From positions 1-64,000 of the forward strand of contig NZ_JAAGWG010000015.1 of the NCBI RefSeq assembly GCF_010682065.1: DNA of 64,000 nt, read 5' to 3'. The stretch comes from Blastococcus saxobsidens. GTDB taxonomy: Bacteria > Actinomycetota > Actinomycetes > Mycobacteriales > Geodermatophilaceae. The notes below the pieces were generated by a model that was not told the DNA's origin, ran no database searches, and worked only from the letters and a program-made list of their open reading frames with translations. The position numbers were made by a program, and so were the translations under genes. Positions 17,269 through 26,045 of this stretch are shown piece by piece (the first letter of the stretch is position 1; each line of letters begins with the position of its first letter).

Positions 17269-17753
17269 GACCCCTTCCCCGGCAGGACGTAGGTGACGAG
17301 GACCTGGTCGGTCCAGTCGCCGGTGCGGCGACCCTCGACCAGCTCGAACCGGCGCTGCACGACCTGCACCGACACCAGGTCCGGCGCCGACGGGTTCGCG
17401 TCGGCGAAGGCGTCGGCGAGCAGGCCCAGCAGCTCGGGCCGTTCCCGGATCCGCGGCACCTGCCCCTCGAACTCCGCGCGACGCAGGCCCACCTCGCCGC
17501 CGGACAGGCGCACCTCCTCGCCGGCCTCGGTCAGCCCGACCGTCCGGGTGGAGGTGACCGCCGCGTTCGGGTCGGCCCGCGTGGAGTACATCCGGAACGG
17601 GCCGAAGGGGAACTCGTCGTCGTCGCCCCACACGGTCCCGGCCAGCAGCAGCGCCAGCACGACGGCGGACGCGAGCAACCGCCAGCGGCGGCCGGCGGGC
17701 GTCAGCCGGAGCTCCTCCGTCGTCAGAGGGTCCGGGGCGGTCAGGAGCGGCAC
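17265..17753 (-). CDS. Membrane-anchored protein, partner of the HTTM protein
   Basis: 162 residues. A single transmembrane segment (LLASAVVLALLLAGTVWG, about 26-43) is followed by an extracytoplasmic domain with the conserved-looking FPFGPFRMYSTRADPN. It contains no enzyme motif I recognise. It is translationally coupled to the HTTM gene by a 4-base overlap and likely works with it. The GTG at 17753 has TACCCT seven bases upstream on the minus strand (17766-17761), a probable leaderless promoter. Confidence 0.75.
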   Translation of the reverse strand: MPLLTAPDPLTTEELRLTPAGRRWRLLASAVVLALLLAGTVWGDDDEFPFGPFRMYSTRADPNAAVTSTRTVGLTEAGEEVRLSGGEVGLRRAEFEGQVPRIRERPELLGLLADAFADANPSAPDLVSVQVVQRRFELVEGRRTGDWTDQVLVTYVLPGKGS

Positions 17754-17912
17754 GGCGGCCAGGGTAGGTCGACGCCGCGCCGATCGGTCGCTCCCGCGCA
17801 GCCGATACGGCTCTCCTGCGTACCGCGCTGCCCACCGTGCTCAACCGCCACACCGACGACCGCCGGACGCCGACGTCGCGCACCGCGGCAACCGGCGTGT
17901 GAGGATCGTGAG

Positions 17913-19394
17913 GTGAGTGGCGCGGGTGGACGACCGGACGCCGTCGTCGTCGGAGCGGGGCCCAACGGGCTGGCCGCGGCGCTGCGGCTGTCGGCGGCGG
18001 GGCTCCGGGTGCAGGTGGTGGACGCCGGGGACCGTCCCGGCGGCGGGATGCGCACCGAGGAACTGATCCGTCCCGGCTTCCACCACGACGTCTGCTCGAC
18101 GGTGCAGCCGATGGCTGTCGCCGCGCCGTTCTTCCGCGAGTTCGACGTGGCGAGCCGCGGCGTGCGGTTCGTCCAGCCGGAGATCAACTTCGCGCACCCG
18201 CTGGACGGCGGGGGAGCGGCCCTGTCCTTCCGCTCGCTGGAGGAGACGGCGGTCGGCCTCGGTGCCGACGCCGCGGCCTACCGCCGGCTGTTCGAACCGC
18301 TGGTCGAGCACGGCGCCGACATCGTCGACTTCTTCCTGTCCAGCCGGCTGCGCTCGCTGCCGACGAAGAGCGTCGCCCAGGTCACGAAGTTCGCCCTCAC
18401 CGGGCTGCCGAACGTGCGCTGGCTGGCGAACCGGTACTTCGACACCCAGGAGGGCCGCGCCCTGGTGGCGGGGGCCGGGGCGCACGGGATGCTCGACCTG
18501 GCCCAGCCGCTGACCTCGGCGCTGGGCATGCTGCTGGCGATGCTCTCCCACCACGCCGGGTGGCCGCTGATCGAGGGCGGTTCGCAGAAGCTTGCCGACG
18601 CGATGGTGACCGCGCTGGAGCAGCAGGGTGGCGAGGTCGTCACCGGGCACCGGGTCACCGACCTGCGCGAGTTCGAGGGCGTGCCGGCGGTGCTGCTGGA
18701 CACCACGCCCGAGGACTTCGTGACGATGGCGGGCGACCGGCTGAACGAGGGCTACCGGCGCTGGGTCCGGCGGTACAAGCACGGCGCCGGCGTCTTCAAG
18801 ATCGACTGGATCCTGTCCGAGCCCGTGCCCTGGACCAACCCCGACGTCCGGCGTGCCGGCACCATCCACGTCGCCGGCGACCTGGAGGAGACGCTGGCGG
18901 GCGAGCGCGCGCCGAACCAGGGCCGGCTCACCGACAAGCCGTACGTGCTGGCCGTCCAGCCGACGGTGCCCGACCCGACGCGGGCACCCGAGGGCGGCCA
19001 CATCTTCTGGGCCTACGTGCACGTGCCGCACGGTGCCGATGTCGACATGACCGGGCCCATCGAGGACCAGATCGAGCGCTTCGCTCCGGGCTTCAAGGAC
19101 ACCGTCGTCGCGCGGGCGACCAAGAACGCCGTCCAGATGGAGCAGTGGAACCCCAGCTATCTCGGGGGCGACATCTCCAACGGCCAGGCGACGCTGCGCC
19201 AGATGCTGTTCCGTCCCGTCCCGCGCTGGAACACCTACCGGACGCCGGTCACCGGCGTGTACATGGCGTCGTCCGCCACCCCGCCGGGTCCGGCCGTGCA
19301 CGGCATGTGCGGTGACCTCGCGGCGCGGACGGCGCTGCGCGACGTCTTCGGCGTCCGGCACGTCCCGCCGCTGCGGCCGGCACCCGCGGCGTAG
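17913..19394 (+). CDS. Phytoene-dehydrogenase-like FAD oxidoreductase
   Basis: 493 residues. The N-terminal FAD-binding motif is VVVGAGPNGLAAALRL, followed by the VVDAGDRPGGGMRTEE loop that marks the CrtI/NAD(P)/FAD oxidoreductase group. The C-terminal FAD contact region is GVYMASSATPPGPAVHGMCG. The group includes carotenoid desaturases and many members of unknown substrate; no crt genes are near, so no pathway is assigned. The GTG at 17913 has GAGGAT six bases upstream, compatible with leaderless expression. Confidence 0.85.
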   Translation: MSGAGGRPDAVVVGAGPNGLAAALRLSAAGLRVQVVDAGDRPGGGMRTEELIRPGFHHDVCSTVQPMAVAAPFFREFDVASRGVRFVQPEINFAHPLDGGGAALSFRSLEETAVGLGADAAAYRRLFEPLVEHGADIVDFFLSSRLRSLPTKSVAQVTKFALTGLPNVRWLANRYFDTQEGRALVAGAGAHGMLDLAQPLTSALGMLLAMLSHHAGWPLIEGGSQKLADAMVTALEQQGGEVVTGHRVTDLREFEGVPAVLLDTTPEDFVTMAGDRLNEGYRRWVRRYKHGAGVFKIDWILSEPVPWTNPDVRRAGTIHVAGDLEETLAGERAPNQGRLTDKPYVLAVQPTVPDPTRAPEGGHIFWAYVHVPHGADVDMTGPIEDQIERFAPGFKDTVVARATKNAVQMEQWNPSYLGGDISNGQATLRQMLFRPVPRWNTYRTPVTGVYMASSATPPGPAVHGMCGDLAARTALRDVFGVRHVPPLRPAPAA

Positions 19395-19432
19395 GCGGGC
19401 ACCGGCCGACCGTCAGGGCTACGAAGGTGCCC

Positions 19433-19453
19433 GGATGCGTATGGGAGCGCTCA
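19433..19453 (+). repeat. Short intergenic repeat, copy 1
   Basis: GGATGCGTATGGGAGCGCTC(A). It aligns with copies at 19476, 20446 and 20488. Together they flank the frameshifted AbiEi/DUF559-like gene. Confidence 0.5.
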
Positions 19454-19474
19454 CGAGAGCCCTCGATGCGACGC

Positions 19475-20298
19475 TCATGCGTATCGGGACGCTCTCAGGG
19501 CCACGGCGATGCGCGCGATCACCACGTGCGGGTCCAGCAGGTCGGCGGCGGTGACGAAGACGACGGTCCACCCTGCGGCGGTCAGCTCGTCGAGGCGCCG
19601 TCGGTCGCGCGCCACCTGCTGGGCCCGTCCGTGCCAGAGGCCCTCGTACTCGACGGCGACCTTCTGGTCCGGCCAGGCGAAGTCCACGCGGGCGACGAAG
19701 CGGTCATCAGCACCTCGCACCGTGTGCTGCGCCACGGGCCGGGGCAGCGAGGAACGGTGAAGCAGCAGCCGGAGGCGCGTCTCCTGCGGTGACTCCGCCA
19801 GGCCGTCGGCGAGCTGAACGGCTCGCCGCAGCTGGCGGCAACCCGGTCCGGTGAGATCGGACGCGGCTGCCCGGAGCGCACCGAGGTCCACGAGCCCGGC
19901 ACGCAGGAACCGGTCCAGTGCCACGACCGCCTCCTCGACCGGCTGGATCCGAGCGAGGTCCAGCGCCGTCCGCTGCGCGGAGGTGACGCGCACCCCGCCG
20001 CGGCGGACCACGTCGGATGCCTCGAGCGCACGCCGCGTCACGCGAATACCCCGGCGCCCCCACGGCTGGTGGGCGCGATCGTGCACTCGACGTCGTCGTC
20101 GGGGCCGGCGAGTTCGACGCCCCACAGCACACCGGCGCTACGACCGCTGACCACGGCACCCGGCAGCGCCAGGGCTGCTGCGGCCCGCGCCCGCCGCGCG
20201 TGGTCGAGCGACAACGAGGCGCAGGCGTAGACGTCCGGGAAGAGCCGGCGCCACGCCGAGCTCCGCAGCTGCCCCTTCGTCAGGCGCCCCGCTCTCAC
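19475..20298 (-). pseudogene. Frameshifted AbiEi-antitoxin-like / DUF559 endonuclease-fold protein
   Basis: Two overlapping frames (20298-20038 and 20125-19475) together give one typical protein of about 274 residues. The first begins MRAGRLTKGQLRSSAWRRLF, the winged-helix AbiEi-type N-terminus. The second resumes with GIRVTRRALEASDVVRRGG and ends in the Vsr/DUF559 fold (VDFAWPDQKVAVEYEGLWH, then WTVVFVTAADLLDP). The join lies at the GC run 20048-20062. Restoring one base there gives SRGGA-x-GIRV, as expected for the family. This is either a one-base deletion inactivating the gene, a sequencing error, or less likely a programmed shift. Neither frame alone is a complete gene. Confidence 0.75.
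19476..19496 (+). repeat. Short intergenic repeat, copy 2, overlapping a gene end
   Basis: CATGCGTATCGGGACGCTCT(C). It begins inside the stop codon and covers the last codons of the minus-strand DUF559-type gene. It differs from copy 1 at a few positions. Confidence 0.45.
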
Positions 20299-20445
20299 CT
20301 GGGCGGAGCCGCGGAACAGCCGGCCTCGGAGGGCATCTGGTCGGGTGGGTGTGCGGCCACCGGGGCACTCTGCCGCGAGGTGCGCCTCCGGGAAGCGGCC
20401 TGTCCACAGGCGGGCGGAGGGGTGTCCCGACTGCGGTTCCTCCCC

Positions 20446-20466
20446 GGATGCGCATGGGCGCGGTCA
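20446..20466 (+). repeat. Short intergenic repeat, copy 3
   Basis: GGATGCGCATGGGCGCGGTC(A), four differences from copy 1, in the gap between the DUF559-type gene and marR. Confidence 0.5.
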
Positions 20467-20487
20467 TCCGCGTGCGTGAATGCGCCC

Positions 20488-20508
20488 GGATACGGACCGG
20501 AGCGCTCA
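20488..20508 (+). repeat. Short intergenic repeat, copy 4
   Basis: GGATACGGACCGGAGCGCTC(A), sharing the GGAT start and the GGAGCGCTCA end of copy 1. It lies just upstream of the marR promoter. Confidence 0.4.
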
Positions 20509-20543
20509 TGGCGTGGCGGCGTGCGGCCGGTAGCGTCCGCGGC

Positions 20544-21068
20544 ATGGTGCGCGCACTCGGGCTGCCGTTCGACCCGATCGAACGGGCCGGGGAGACGTGG
20601 GAGCAGCGCTTCGGCCCGGCGTCGGCCATGCGCGCCGCGACGTCGATCTTCCGGGTCCAGCAGATCCTGCTCGCCCGGTTCGACGGCGTGCTCAAGCCGC
20701 ACGAGCTCACCTTCGCCCGCTACGAGGTGCTGGTGCTGCTCACGTTCAGCCGGCTCGGCGAGCTCCCGCTGAAGGTGATCGGCAGCCGGCTGATGGTCCA
20801 CCCGACCAGCGTCACGAACGCCATCGACCGGCTGGTGGCGGCCGGCTACGTCGACCGCCGGCCCAACCCCGCCGACGGCCGCGGCGTGTTGGCCGCGATC
20901 ACCGAGCGGGGGCGTGTGGTGGTGGACGTGGCCACCGCCGCGCTCATGGCGCTCGACTTCGGGCTGGCCGAGCTGGGGGAGGAGGAGCGGGCGGAGCTGT
21001 TCGCCCTGCTCCGGACCGTTCGCCTCGGCGCGGGGGACGTCGCGGAGGGTCCCCAACACGCCGGGTGA
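20544..21068 (+). CDS. MarR-family transcriptional regulator
   Basis: 174 residues with the winged-helix core LTFARYEVLVLLTFSRLGELPLK, the recognition helix GSRLMVHPTSVTNAIDRLVAAGYV and the wing RRPNPADGRGVLAAIT. These are classical MarR features for a dimeric ligand-responsive repressor. TAGCGT at 20531-20536, seven bases before the ATG, indicates a leaderless mRNA. The longer open frame upstream covers intergenic repeats and was rejected. It lies 39 bases before icmA, whose promoter holds a 22-bp palindrome, so it is the best local candidate for icmA control; acyl-CoA-responsive TetR proteins encoded elsewhere are the alternative. Confidence 0.9.
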   Translation: MVRALGLPFDPIERAGETWEQRFGPASAMRAATSIFRVQQILLARFDGVLKPHELTFARYEVLVLLTFSRLGELPLKVIGSRLMVHPTSVTNAIDRLVAAGYVDRRPNPADGRGVLAAITERGRVVVDVATAALMALDFGLAELGEEERAELFALLRTVRLGAGDVAEGPQHAG

Positions 21069-21080
21069 CCGTCGACACAG

Positions 21081-21102
21081 GATAGTTGGACGTCCTACTA
21101 TC
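21081..21102 (+). promoter_or_regulatory. Palindromic operator overlapping the icmA -10
   Basis: Outer arms GATAGT and ACTATC and the inner core GGACGTCC give a 22-bp palindrome with only one mismatched pair. TACTAT (21096-21101) inside the right arm is a good -10 hexamer six bases before the icmA ATG. TCGACA at 21072-21077 is a possible -35 with an 18-base spacer. A protein bound here would block transcription. Confidence 0.65.
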
Positions 21103-21107
21103 TGGTC

Positions 21108-22787
21108 ATGACCCAGGACGCCAGGCAGCGGTGGCAGCAGCGGTACGACACGGCACTGGCGCAGGGCAAGGTGCGTGACGCGGACTTCACCACGCTCTCC
21201 GGCGTCGAGGTCGACCCCGTCTACGGCCCCGCCGACGAGTCCGCCTTTCCCGGCTTCGAGCGGATCGGCTACCCCGGCGAGTTCCCCTTCACCCGGGGCC
21301 TGCACGCCACCGGCTATCGCGGCCGGGCGTGGACCATCCGCCAGTTCGCCGGCTTCGGCAACGCGAAGCAGACGAACGAGCGCTACAAGATGATCTTGGC
21401 CGAGGGCGGCGGCGGACTGTCCGTCGCCTTCGACATGCCCACCCTCATGGGCCGCGACTCCGACGACCCGCGGGCGCTCGGCGAGGTCGGGCACTGCGGT
21501 GTCGCCATCGACACCGCCGCCGACATGGACGTGCTCTTCGACGGCATCGACCTCGAGGCGACGACGACGTCGATGACGATCAGCGGCCCCGCCGTGCCGG
21601 TGTTCTGCATGTACCTGGTCGCCGCCGAGCGCCAGGGCGCCGACCTCGGGAAGCTCAACGGCACCCTGCAGACCGACATCTTCAAGGAGTACATCGCGCA
21701 GAAGGAGTGGCTGTTCGCCCCCGAACCGCACCTGCGCCTCATCGGTGACCTGATGGAGTACTGCGCGGCGGAGATCCCCGCGTACAAGCCGATCAGCGTC
21801 TCCGGCTACCACATCCGCGAGGCCGGCTCGACCGCCGCGCAGGAGCTCGCCTACACGCTGGCCGACGGGTTCGCCTACGTCGAGCTCGGTCTGGACCGCG
21901 GCCTGGACATCGAGCAGTTCGCGCCCGGCCTGTCCTTCTTCTTCGACTCCCACCTGGACTTCTTCGAGGAGATCGCCAAGTTCCGCGCCGCCCGCCGCAT
22001 CTGGGCCCGGTGGCTGCGCGACGTGTACGGCGCGAAGACGGAGAAGGCCCAGCAGCTGCGCTTCCACACCCAGACCGCCGGGGTGAGCCTGACCGCCCAG
22101 CAGCCGGACAACAACATCACCCGGACGGCGATCGAGGCGCTGGCCGCCGTACTCGGCGGCACCCAGAGCCTGCACACCAACGCCCTCGACGAGGTGCTCG
22201 CCCTGCCCAGCGCCAAGGCTGCGCAGATCGCCTTGCGGACGCAGCAGCTGATCATGGAGGAGACGGGGGTCATGAACGTGGCCGACCCGCTCGGCGGCTC
22301 CTGGTACGTGGAGGCGCTCACCGACGAGATGGAGCGGCAGGCGGAGGAGATCTTCACCCGCATCAAGGACATGAGCGCCGACGGCACCATGACGGGGGGC
22401 ATCCTGCGCGGCATCGAGGACGGCTGGTTCACCGGCGAGATCGCCGAGGCCGCGTTCGTCTATCAGCGCGCGCTGGAGAAGGGCGAGAAGAAGGTCGTCG
22501 GCGTCAACACCCTGACCGGGTCGGTGGACGCCCACGACAAGCTGGAGATCCTGCGGGTCAGCCACCAGGTGGAGATCGACCAGAACGCCGAGCTGGCCGG
22601 CCGGCGGGAGCGGCGGGACGACGCCGCCGCCCGGGCCGCCGTCGAGCGGATGGTCGAGGTCGCGCGCACCGAGGCCAACATGGTCCCGGCGATGCTCGAC
22701 GCGGTCCGTGCCGAGGCCACGCTGGGGGAGATCTGCGACGCGCTGCGGGCCGAGTGGGGCACGTACACCGAGCCCGCCCGGTTCTGA
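21108..22787 (+). CDS. icmA: Isobutyryl-CoA mutase large subunit
   Basis: 559 residues: the substrate-binding barrel of a B12 mutase without the cobalamin-binding domain. The two residues that distinguish isobutyryl-CoA mutase from methylmalonyl-CoA mutase are present at the published Streptomyces positions, F80 (TIRQFAGFG) and Q198 (EYIAQKEW), where methylmalonyl-CoA mutase has Tyr and Arg. Overall similarity to S. cinnamonensis IcmA is very high from memory. The enzyme interconverts isobutyryl-CoA and n-butyryl-CoA, linking valine catabolism to the crotonyl/ethylmalonyl-CoA route. The small B12-binding subunit (IcmB) is not in the window and must be elsewhere. MeaB at 15354 may serve it. 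The start has a -10 six bases upstream. Confidence 0.88.
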   Translation: MTQDARQRWQQRYDTALAQGKVRDADFTTLSGVEVDPVYGPADESAFPGFERIGYPGEFPFTRGLHATGYRGRAWTIRQFAGFGNAKQTNERYKMILAEGGGGLSVAFDMPTLMGRDSDDPRALGEVGHCGVAIDTAADMDVLFDGIDLEATTTSMTISGPAVPVFCMYLVAAERQGADLGKLNGTLQTDIFKEYIAQKEWLFAPEPHLRLIGDLMEYCAAEIPAYKPISVSGYHIREAGSTAAQELAYTLADGFAYVELGLDRGLDIEQFAPGLSFFFDSHLDFFEEIAKFRAARRIWARWLRDVYGAKTEKAQQLRFHTQTAGVSLTAQQPDNNITRTAIEALAAVLGGTQSLHTNALDEVLALPSAKAAQIALRTQQLIMEETGVMNVADPLGGSWYVEALTDEMERQAEEIFTRIKDMSADGTMTGGILRGIEDGWFTGEIAEAAFVYQRALEKGEKKVVGVNTLTGSVDAHDKLEILRVSHQVEIDQNAELAGRRERRDDAAARAAVERMVEVARTEANMVPAMLDAVRAEATLGEICDALRAEWGTYTEPARF

Positions 22788-22812
22788 CGTACCCGCCCGC
22801 CACGATGCGGGC

Positions 22813-23181
22813 ATGACCGGATTCCGCGGGCGCCACCACACCATCGACTACGTCGAGCTCACCGTTCCCGACCTGGACCGGGCGCGGCGCTTCTACGCCG
22901 ATGCCTTCGGCTGGCAGTTCACCGACTACGGGCCGGAGTACGCCGGCTTCCGCTTCCCCGGCGACGACCGCGAGTCCGGCGGCCTGCGCCTGGACACCCG
23001 CGTGCCCGGGCCGGGCGGCCCGCTGGTGCTGCTGTTCTCCACCGATCTCGACCGCACCGTGGCGGCGGTCGAGGCGGCCGGTGGCGAGGTGGCCGAGGGC
23101 CCGTACCCCTTCCCGGGCGGCCGGCGGTTCCACTTCCGCGATCCCTCGGGCAACGAGCTCGGTGCCTGGTCGGAGACCTGA
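22813..23181 (+). CDS. VOC-family (glyoxalase-like) protein
   Basis: 122 residues with two beta-alpha-beta-beta-beta halves: TIDYVELTVPDLDRARRFYADAFGW, then VVLLFSTDL-type and GGRRFHFRDPSGNELGAWSE. The ending DPSGNELG with a metal-ligand Glu is typical of the vicinal-oxygen-chelate fold. Substrate is unknown. The ATG at 22813 is 25 bases after icmA. CACGAT six bases upstream may be a weak -10. Confidence 0.85.
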   Translation: MTGFRGRHHTIDYVELTVPDLDRARRFYADAFGWQFTDYGPEYAGFRFPGDDRESGGLRLDTRVPGPGGPLVLLFSTDLDRTVAAVEAAGGEVAEGPYPFPGGRRFHFRDPSGNELGAWSET

Positions 23182-23259
23182 GCGGGTCCCTGCGGAGCCG
23201 TAACCGGGTAGGTGTGTCGTCGTTCACACAGCAACATCCCCGGGACCCGGAGGTCGGCT

Positions 23260-25995
23260 GTGCGACGCATCGCGATCGTGCTGGCAGCAGGAGTGGTCGC
23301 CGTCGCGTCAGCGGCGCCGGCGACCGCCACCCCCACGGAGCACGCCGGGGACCACCCCGGCGTCCGCAACGTCCTCCCACCCGGCCAGGCCGGCGGCATG
23401 ACGCTGCCCGGCGCGGCCGGGGCGATCCCGGGCGACCCGCTCGGCCGGCAGGCGGTCGACGGGCGGAACGCCCCGGAGAACTTCGCCGACCAGCTGGAGA
23501 TGTACGACGCCCTGAACCACGCCGACCTCGGCTCGCTCACCGAGGAGTCCCTCGGCGCGTACTACAAGGACTCACCGCTCACCCTCACCGACGACGAGGC
23601 GGTGAGCGTGGACCGGCCCAAGGACGGCGTGGTCATCCGCCGGGACGAGTTCGGCGTCCCCTACATCGAGGGCGAGACCCGCGAGGACGCCGCGTGGGGC
23701 TCGGGCTACGCCGGCACGGTGGACCGGATGTTCCTCATGGACGTCCTCCGCCACGTCGGAGCCGCCCGGGCCGCGGAGTTCCTCGGTCCCAGCGCCGAGA
23801 ACATCGCGATGGACCAGGAGCAGCTGCGCACGGCCTTCTACACCGAGGAGGAGGCCGCCGCGCAGATGGAGGAGGTCGCGGCCCGGTTCGGCGAGGAGGG
23901 GCAGCGGCTGCTCGCCGCCGCCGACGCGTTCATCGCCGGGATCAACGCCGCCCAGGAGCGGCTGTGCCCCGGGCTCGTGCTCGGGCCGTCCTGCCCGGTC
24001 GAGTACGCAGCACTGCAGCGGGTCCCGCAGCCCTGGGACCGGGCCGACGTCGTCTACATCGCGTCGCTGGTCGGCGGCATCTTCGGCAAGGGCGGCGGTG
24101 CCGAGTTCGCCAACGCCCGCTGGCTGCAGCAGCTCGAGCAGCAGTTCGGCCCGGAGGAGGCCCGCCGGATCTTCGACGACCTGCGCTCGGCCGACGACGC
24201 CGACGCCCCGACGACGTCCTCGGAGCCGGCGCCCTACGGCGGCGGACCGGTGGACCCGACGCTCCCCGGGGTCGCGCTCCCCGACCTGGACGGCCCGACC
24301 GCACCGGGGACCGGGGACGACGCCGGTTCCGGGGGCATCCCGCAGCCGTCGCTCGGCTCGCTGTCCGGCCGGCTGGCGCCCGCGCCGATGCGGATCACCG
24401 GCCCGTTCGGCACGCTCGACCTGGCCGCGGTGGCCGACGGCATGAGCAACGCCGCCCTGGTCTCCGGTGACCGCACGGCCGACGGGCACCCGGCGGCGGT
24501 CTTCGGCCCGCAGACCGGCTACTACGCACCGCAGCTGCTCACCGAGCAGGCCGTCGTCGCGCCAGGCATCCGGGCCCGCGGCGTCTCCTTCGCCGGCACC
24601 AACCTGGTCGTCCAGCTGGGCCGGGGCGTGGACTACGCGTGGTCGGCCACCAGCGCCAACAGCGACAACGTCGACACCGTGGTGGCCCCGCTGTGCGACC
24701 CGGCCGGCGGCGCGGCGACGGTGGAGTCCGAGGGCTACGTCGACGACGGCCGCTGCGTGCCGATGGACAGCCGGGTGCACCAGGAGACCGCCCTGCCCAC
24801 CCTCGGCGGCGTGGGCGCACCGCAGGTGCTGCGCTTCCGGGTGCTCCGCACCGACGACGGCATCGTGCAGCTGCGCACCACCGTGGACGGTCAGCCGGTC
24901 GCCGTCGTGGCGCAGCGCAGCACCTACCACCGCGAGCTGGACTCGGTCATCGGGTTCGAGCGCTTCGGCAACCCCGACGTCGTCGACGACGCGGGCAGCT
25001 TCCAACAGGCCGCCGCGGCCATCGACTACACGTTCAACTGGTTCTACGCCGACGACCGGGACATCGCCTACTACTCCTCGGGCCGGCTGCCGGTCCGCGC
25101 CGAGGGCACCGACCCGCACCTGCCGCGCTGGGCCGGGGACCGGTGGGCGTGGCAGGGCTGGCTCGCCGCGGAGGACCACCCCCAGCAGGTGAACCCGCCC
25201 TCGGGCTTCCTGGTCTCCTGGAACAACAAGCCCGCGCCCGGCTGGGCTGCGGCCGACGACGGCTGGGGCTGGGGGCCGGTGCACCGGAGCCTGGCGCTGT
25301 CGGACCGCATGACCGCCCTGACCGACGCCGGTGGGGTGACGACGCCGGACCTGGTGGCCGCGGTCCAGGACGCCGCCACGGTCGACTCACGCGCCGACTA
25401 CACGCTGCCGGCCCTGCTCGACGCCGTCGGCGACGACCCGGGGCTGGCGGAGGCGACGGCGCTGCTGCGCGACTGGCAGGAGCGGGGCGCCCACCGCCTC
25501 GACGCGGACCGCGACGGCGGCTACGACGACCAGGCCGCGGTGGCGCTGTTCGACGCGTGGTGGGAGTCGACCGCCGACGACGGCACGGTCACCTCGGTGG
25601 CCCACGAGCTGCTGCGCGGCACGCTGGGCGCCCTGGTCACCGAGCTCCCGCAGCGGCTGGACGACCACCCGCGCCAGGGTCTGGGCTCGGCGTGGAACAA
25701 CGTCGCCTGGTACGGCTACGTCGTCGAGGACCTGGGCGGGCAGGGGCAGTGGTCGCGGTCCTACTGCGGCGGCGGGGACGCCGCGACCTGCCAGGCCGAT
25801 CTGCGCGCCTCGCTGCGCGCCACGGTCGACCGGCTGCTCGCCGAGCAGGGCGCGGAGTCGGTCGGGGAGCTGACCTACGACAAGCACCTCGACGACATCA
25901 CCGCCAAGTCCACCGGCGTCGTCGGGGTCCGGGACATCGACTGGCAGAACCGGCCCACGTTCCAGCAGGTCGTCCACTTCACCAGCGGGCGGTGA
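23260..25995 (+). CDS. Secreted penicillin-acylase-family Ntn hydrolase
   Basis: 911 residues. A Sec signal peptide (VRRIAIVLAAGVVAVASAAPATA) is followed by an alpha-subunit region with VVIRRDEFGVPYIEGETRED and the family YAGTVDRMFLMDVLR segment. A Pro/Gly-rich spacer (about 330-375) leads to the autoprocessing point before Ser396 (GMSNAALVSG), the expected N-terminal nucleophile of the beta subunit. Further family marks are AVFGPQTGYYAPQ and the GYV...NW-type core. Members cleave amides such as penicillins, acyl-homoserine lactones or lipoamides, and this substrate is unknown. The GTG at 23260 follows GGAGG. It is a single gene. Confidence 0.88.
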   Translation: MRRIAIVLAAGVVAVASAAPATATPTEHAGDHPGVRNVLPPGQAGGMTLPGAAGAIPGDPLGRQAVDGRNAPENFADQLEMYDALNHADLGSLTEESLGAYYKDSPLTLTDDEAVSVDRPKDGVVIRRDEFGVPYIEGETREDAAWGSGYAGTVDRMFLMDVLRHVGAARAAEFLGPSAENIAMDQEQLRTAFYTEEEAAAQMEEVAARFGEEGQRLLAAADAFIAGINAAQERLCPGLVLGPSCPVEYAALQRVPQPWDRADVVYIASLVGGIFGKGGGAEFANARWLQQLEQQFGPEEARRIFDDLRSADDADAPTTSSEPAPYGGGPVDPTLPGVALPDLDGPTAPGTGDDAGSGGIPQPSLGSLSGRLAPAPMRITGPFGTLDLAAVADGMSNAALVSGDRTADGHPAAVFGPQTGYYAPQLLTEQAVVAPGIRARGVSFAGTNLVVQLGRGVDYAWSATSANSDNVDTVVAPLCDPAGGAATVESEGYVDDGRCVPMDSRVHQETALPTLGGVGAPQVLRFRVLRTDDGIVQLRTTVDGQPVAVVAQRSTYHRELDSVIGFERFGNPDVVDDAGSFQQAAAAIDYTFNWFYADDRDIAYYSSGRLPVRAEGTDPHLPRWAGDRWAWQGWLAAEDHPQQVNPPSGFLVSWNNKPAPGWAAADDGWGWGPVHRSLALSDRMTALTDAGGVTTPDLVAAVQDAATVDSRADYTLPALLDAVGDDPGLAEATALLRDWQERGAHRLDADRDGGYDDQAAVALFDAWWESTADDGTVTSVAHELLRGTLGALVTELPQRLDDHPRQGLGSAWNNVAWYGYVVEDLGGQGQWSRSYCGGGDAATCQADLRASLRATVDRLLAEQGAESVGELTYDKHLDDITAKSTGVVGVRDIDWQNRPTFQQVVHFTSGR

Positions 25996-26045
25996 GTTCC
26001 GGAGCCGGGTAGGGCGAGTTCGTCCGGGGTGGGATGATCGAGGCC

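Noticed and set aside
20400-20408. CTGTCCACA, one mismatch from an actinobacterial DnaA box
   Set aside because: It is a single isolated site without an AT-rich region, box cluster or dnaA/dnaN neighbours, so it is not evidence of an origin.
23189-23203. GTAACC followed by GGGTAG before the penicillin-acylase-family gene
   Set aside because: It has only half-site resemblance to the GTTACC-N4-GGTAAC operator, with wrong spacing and orientation.
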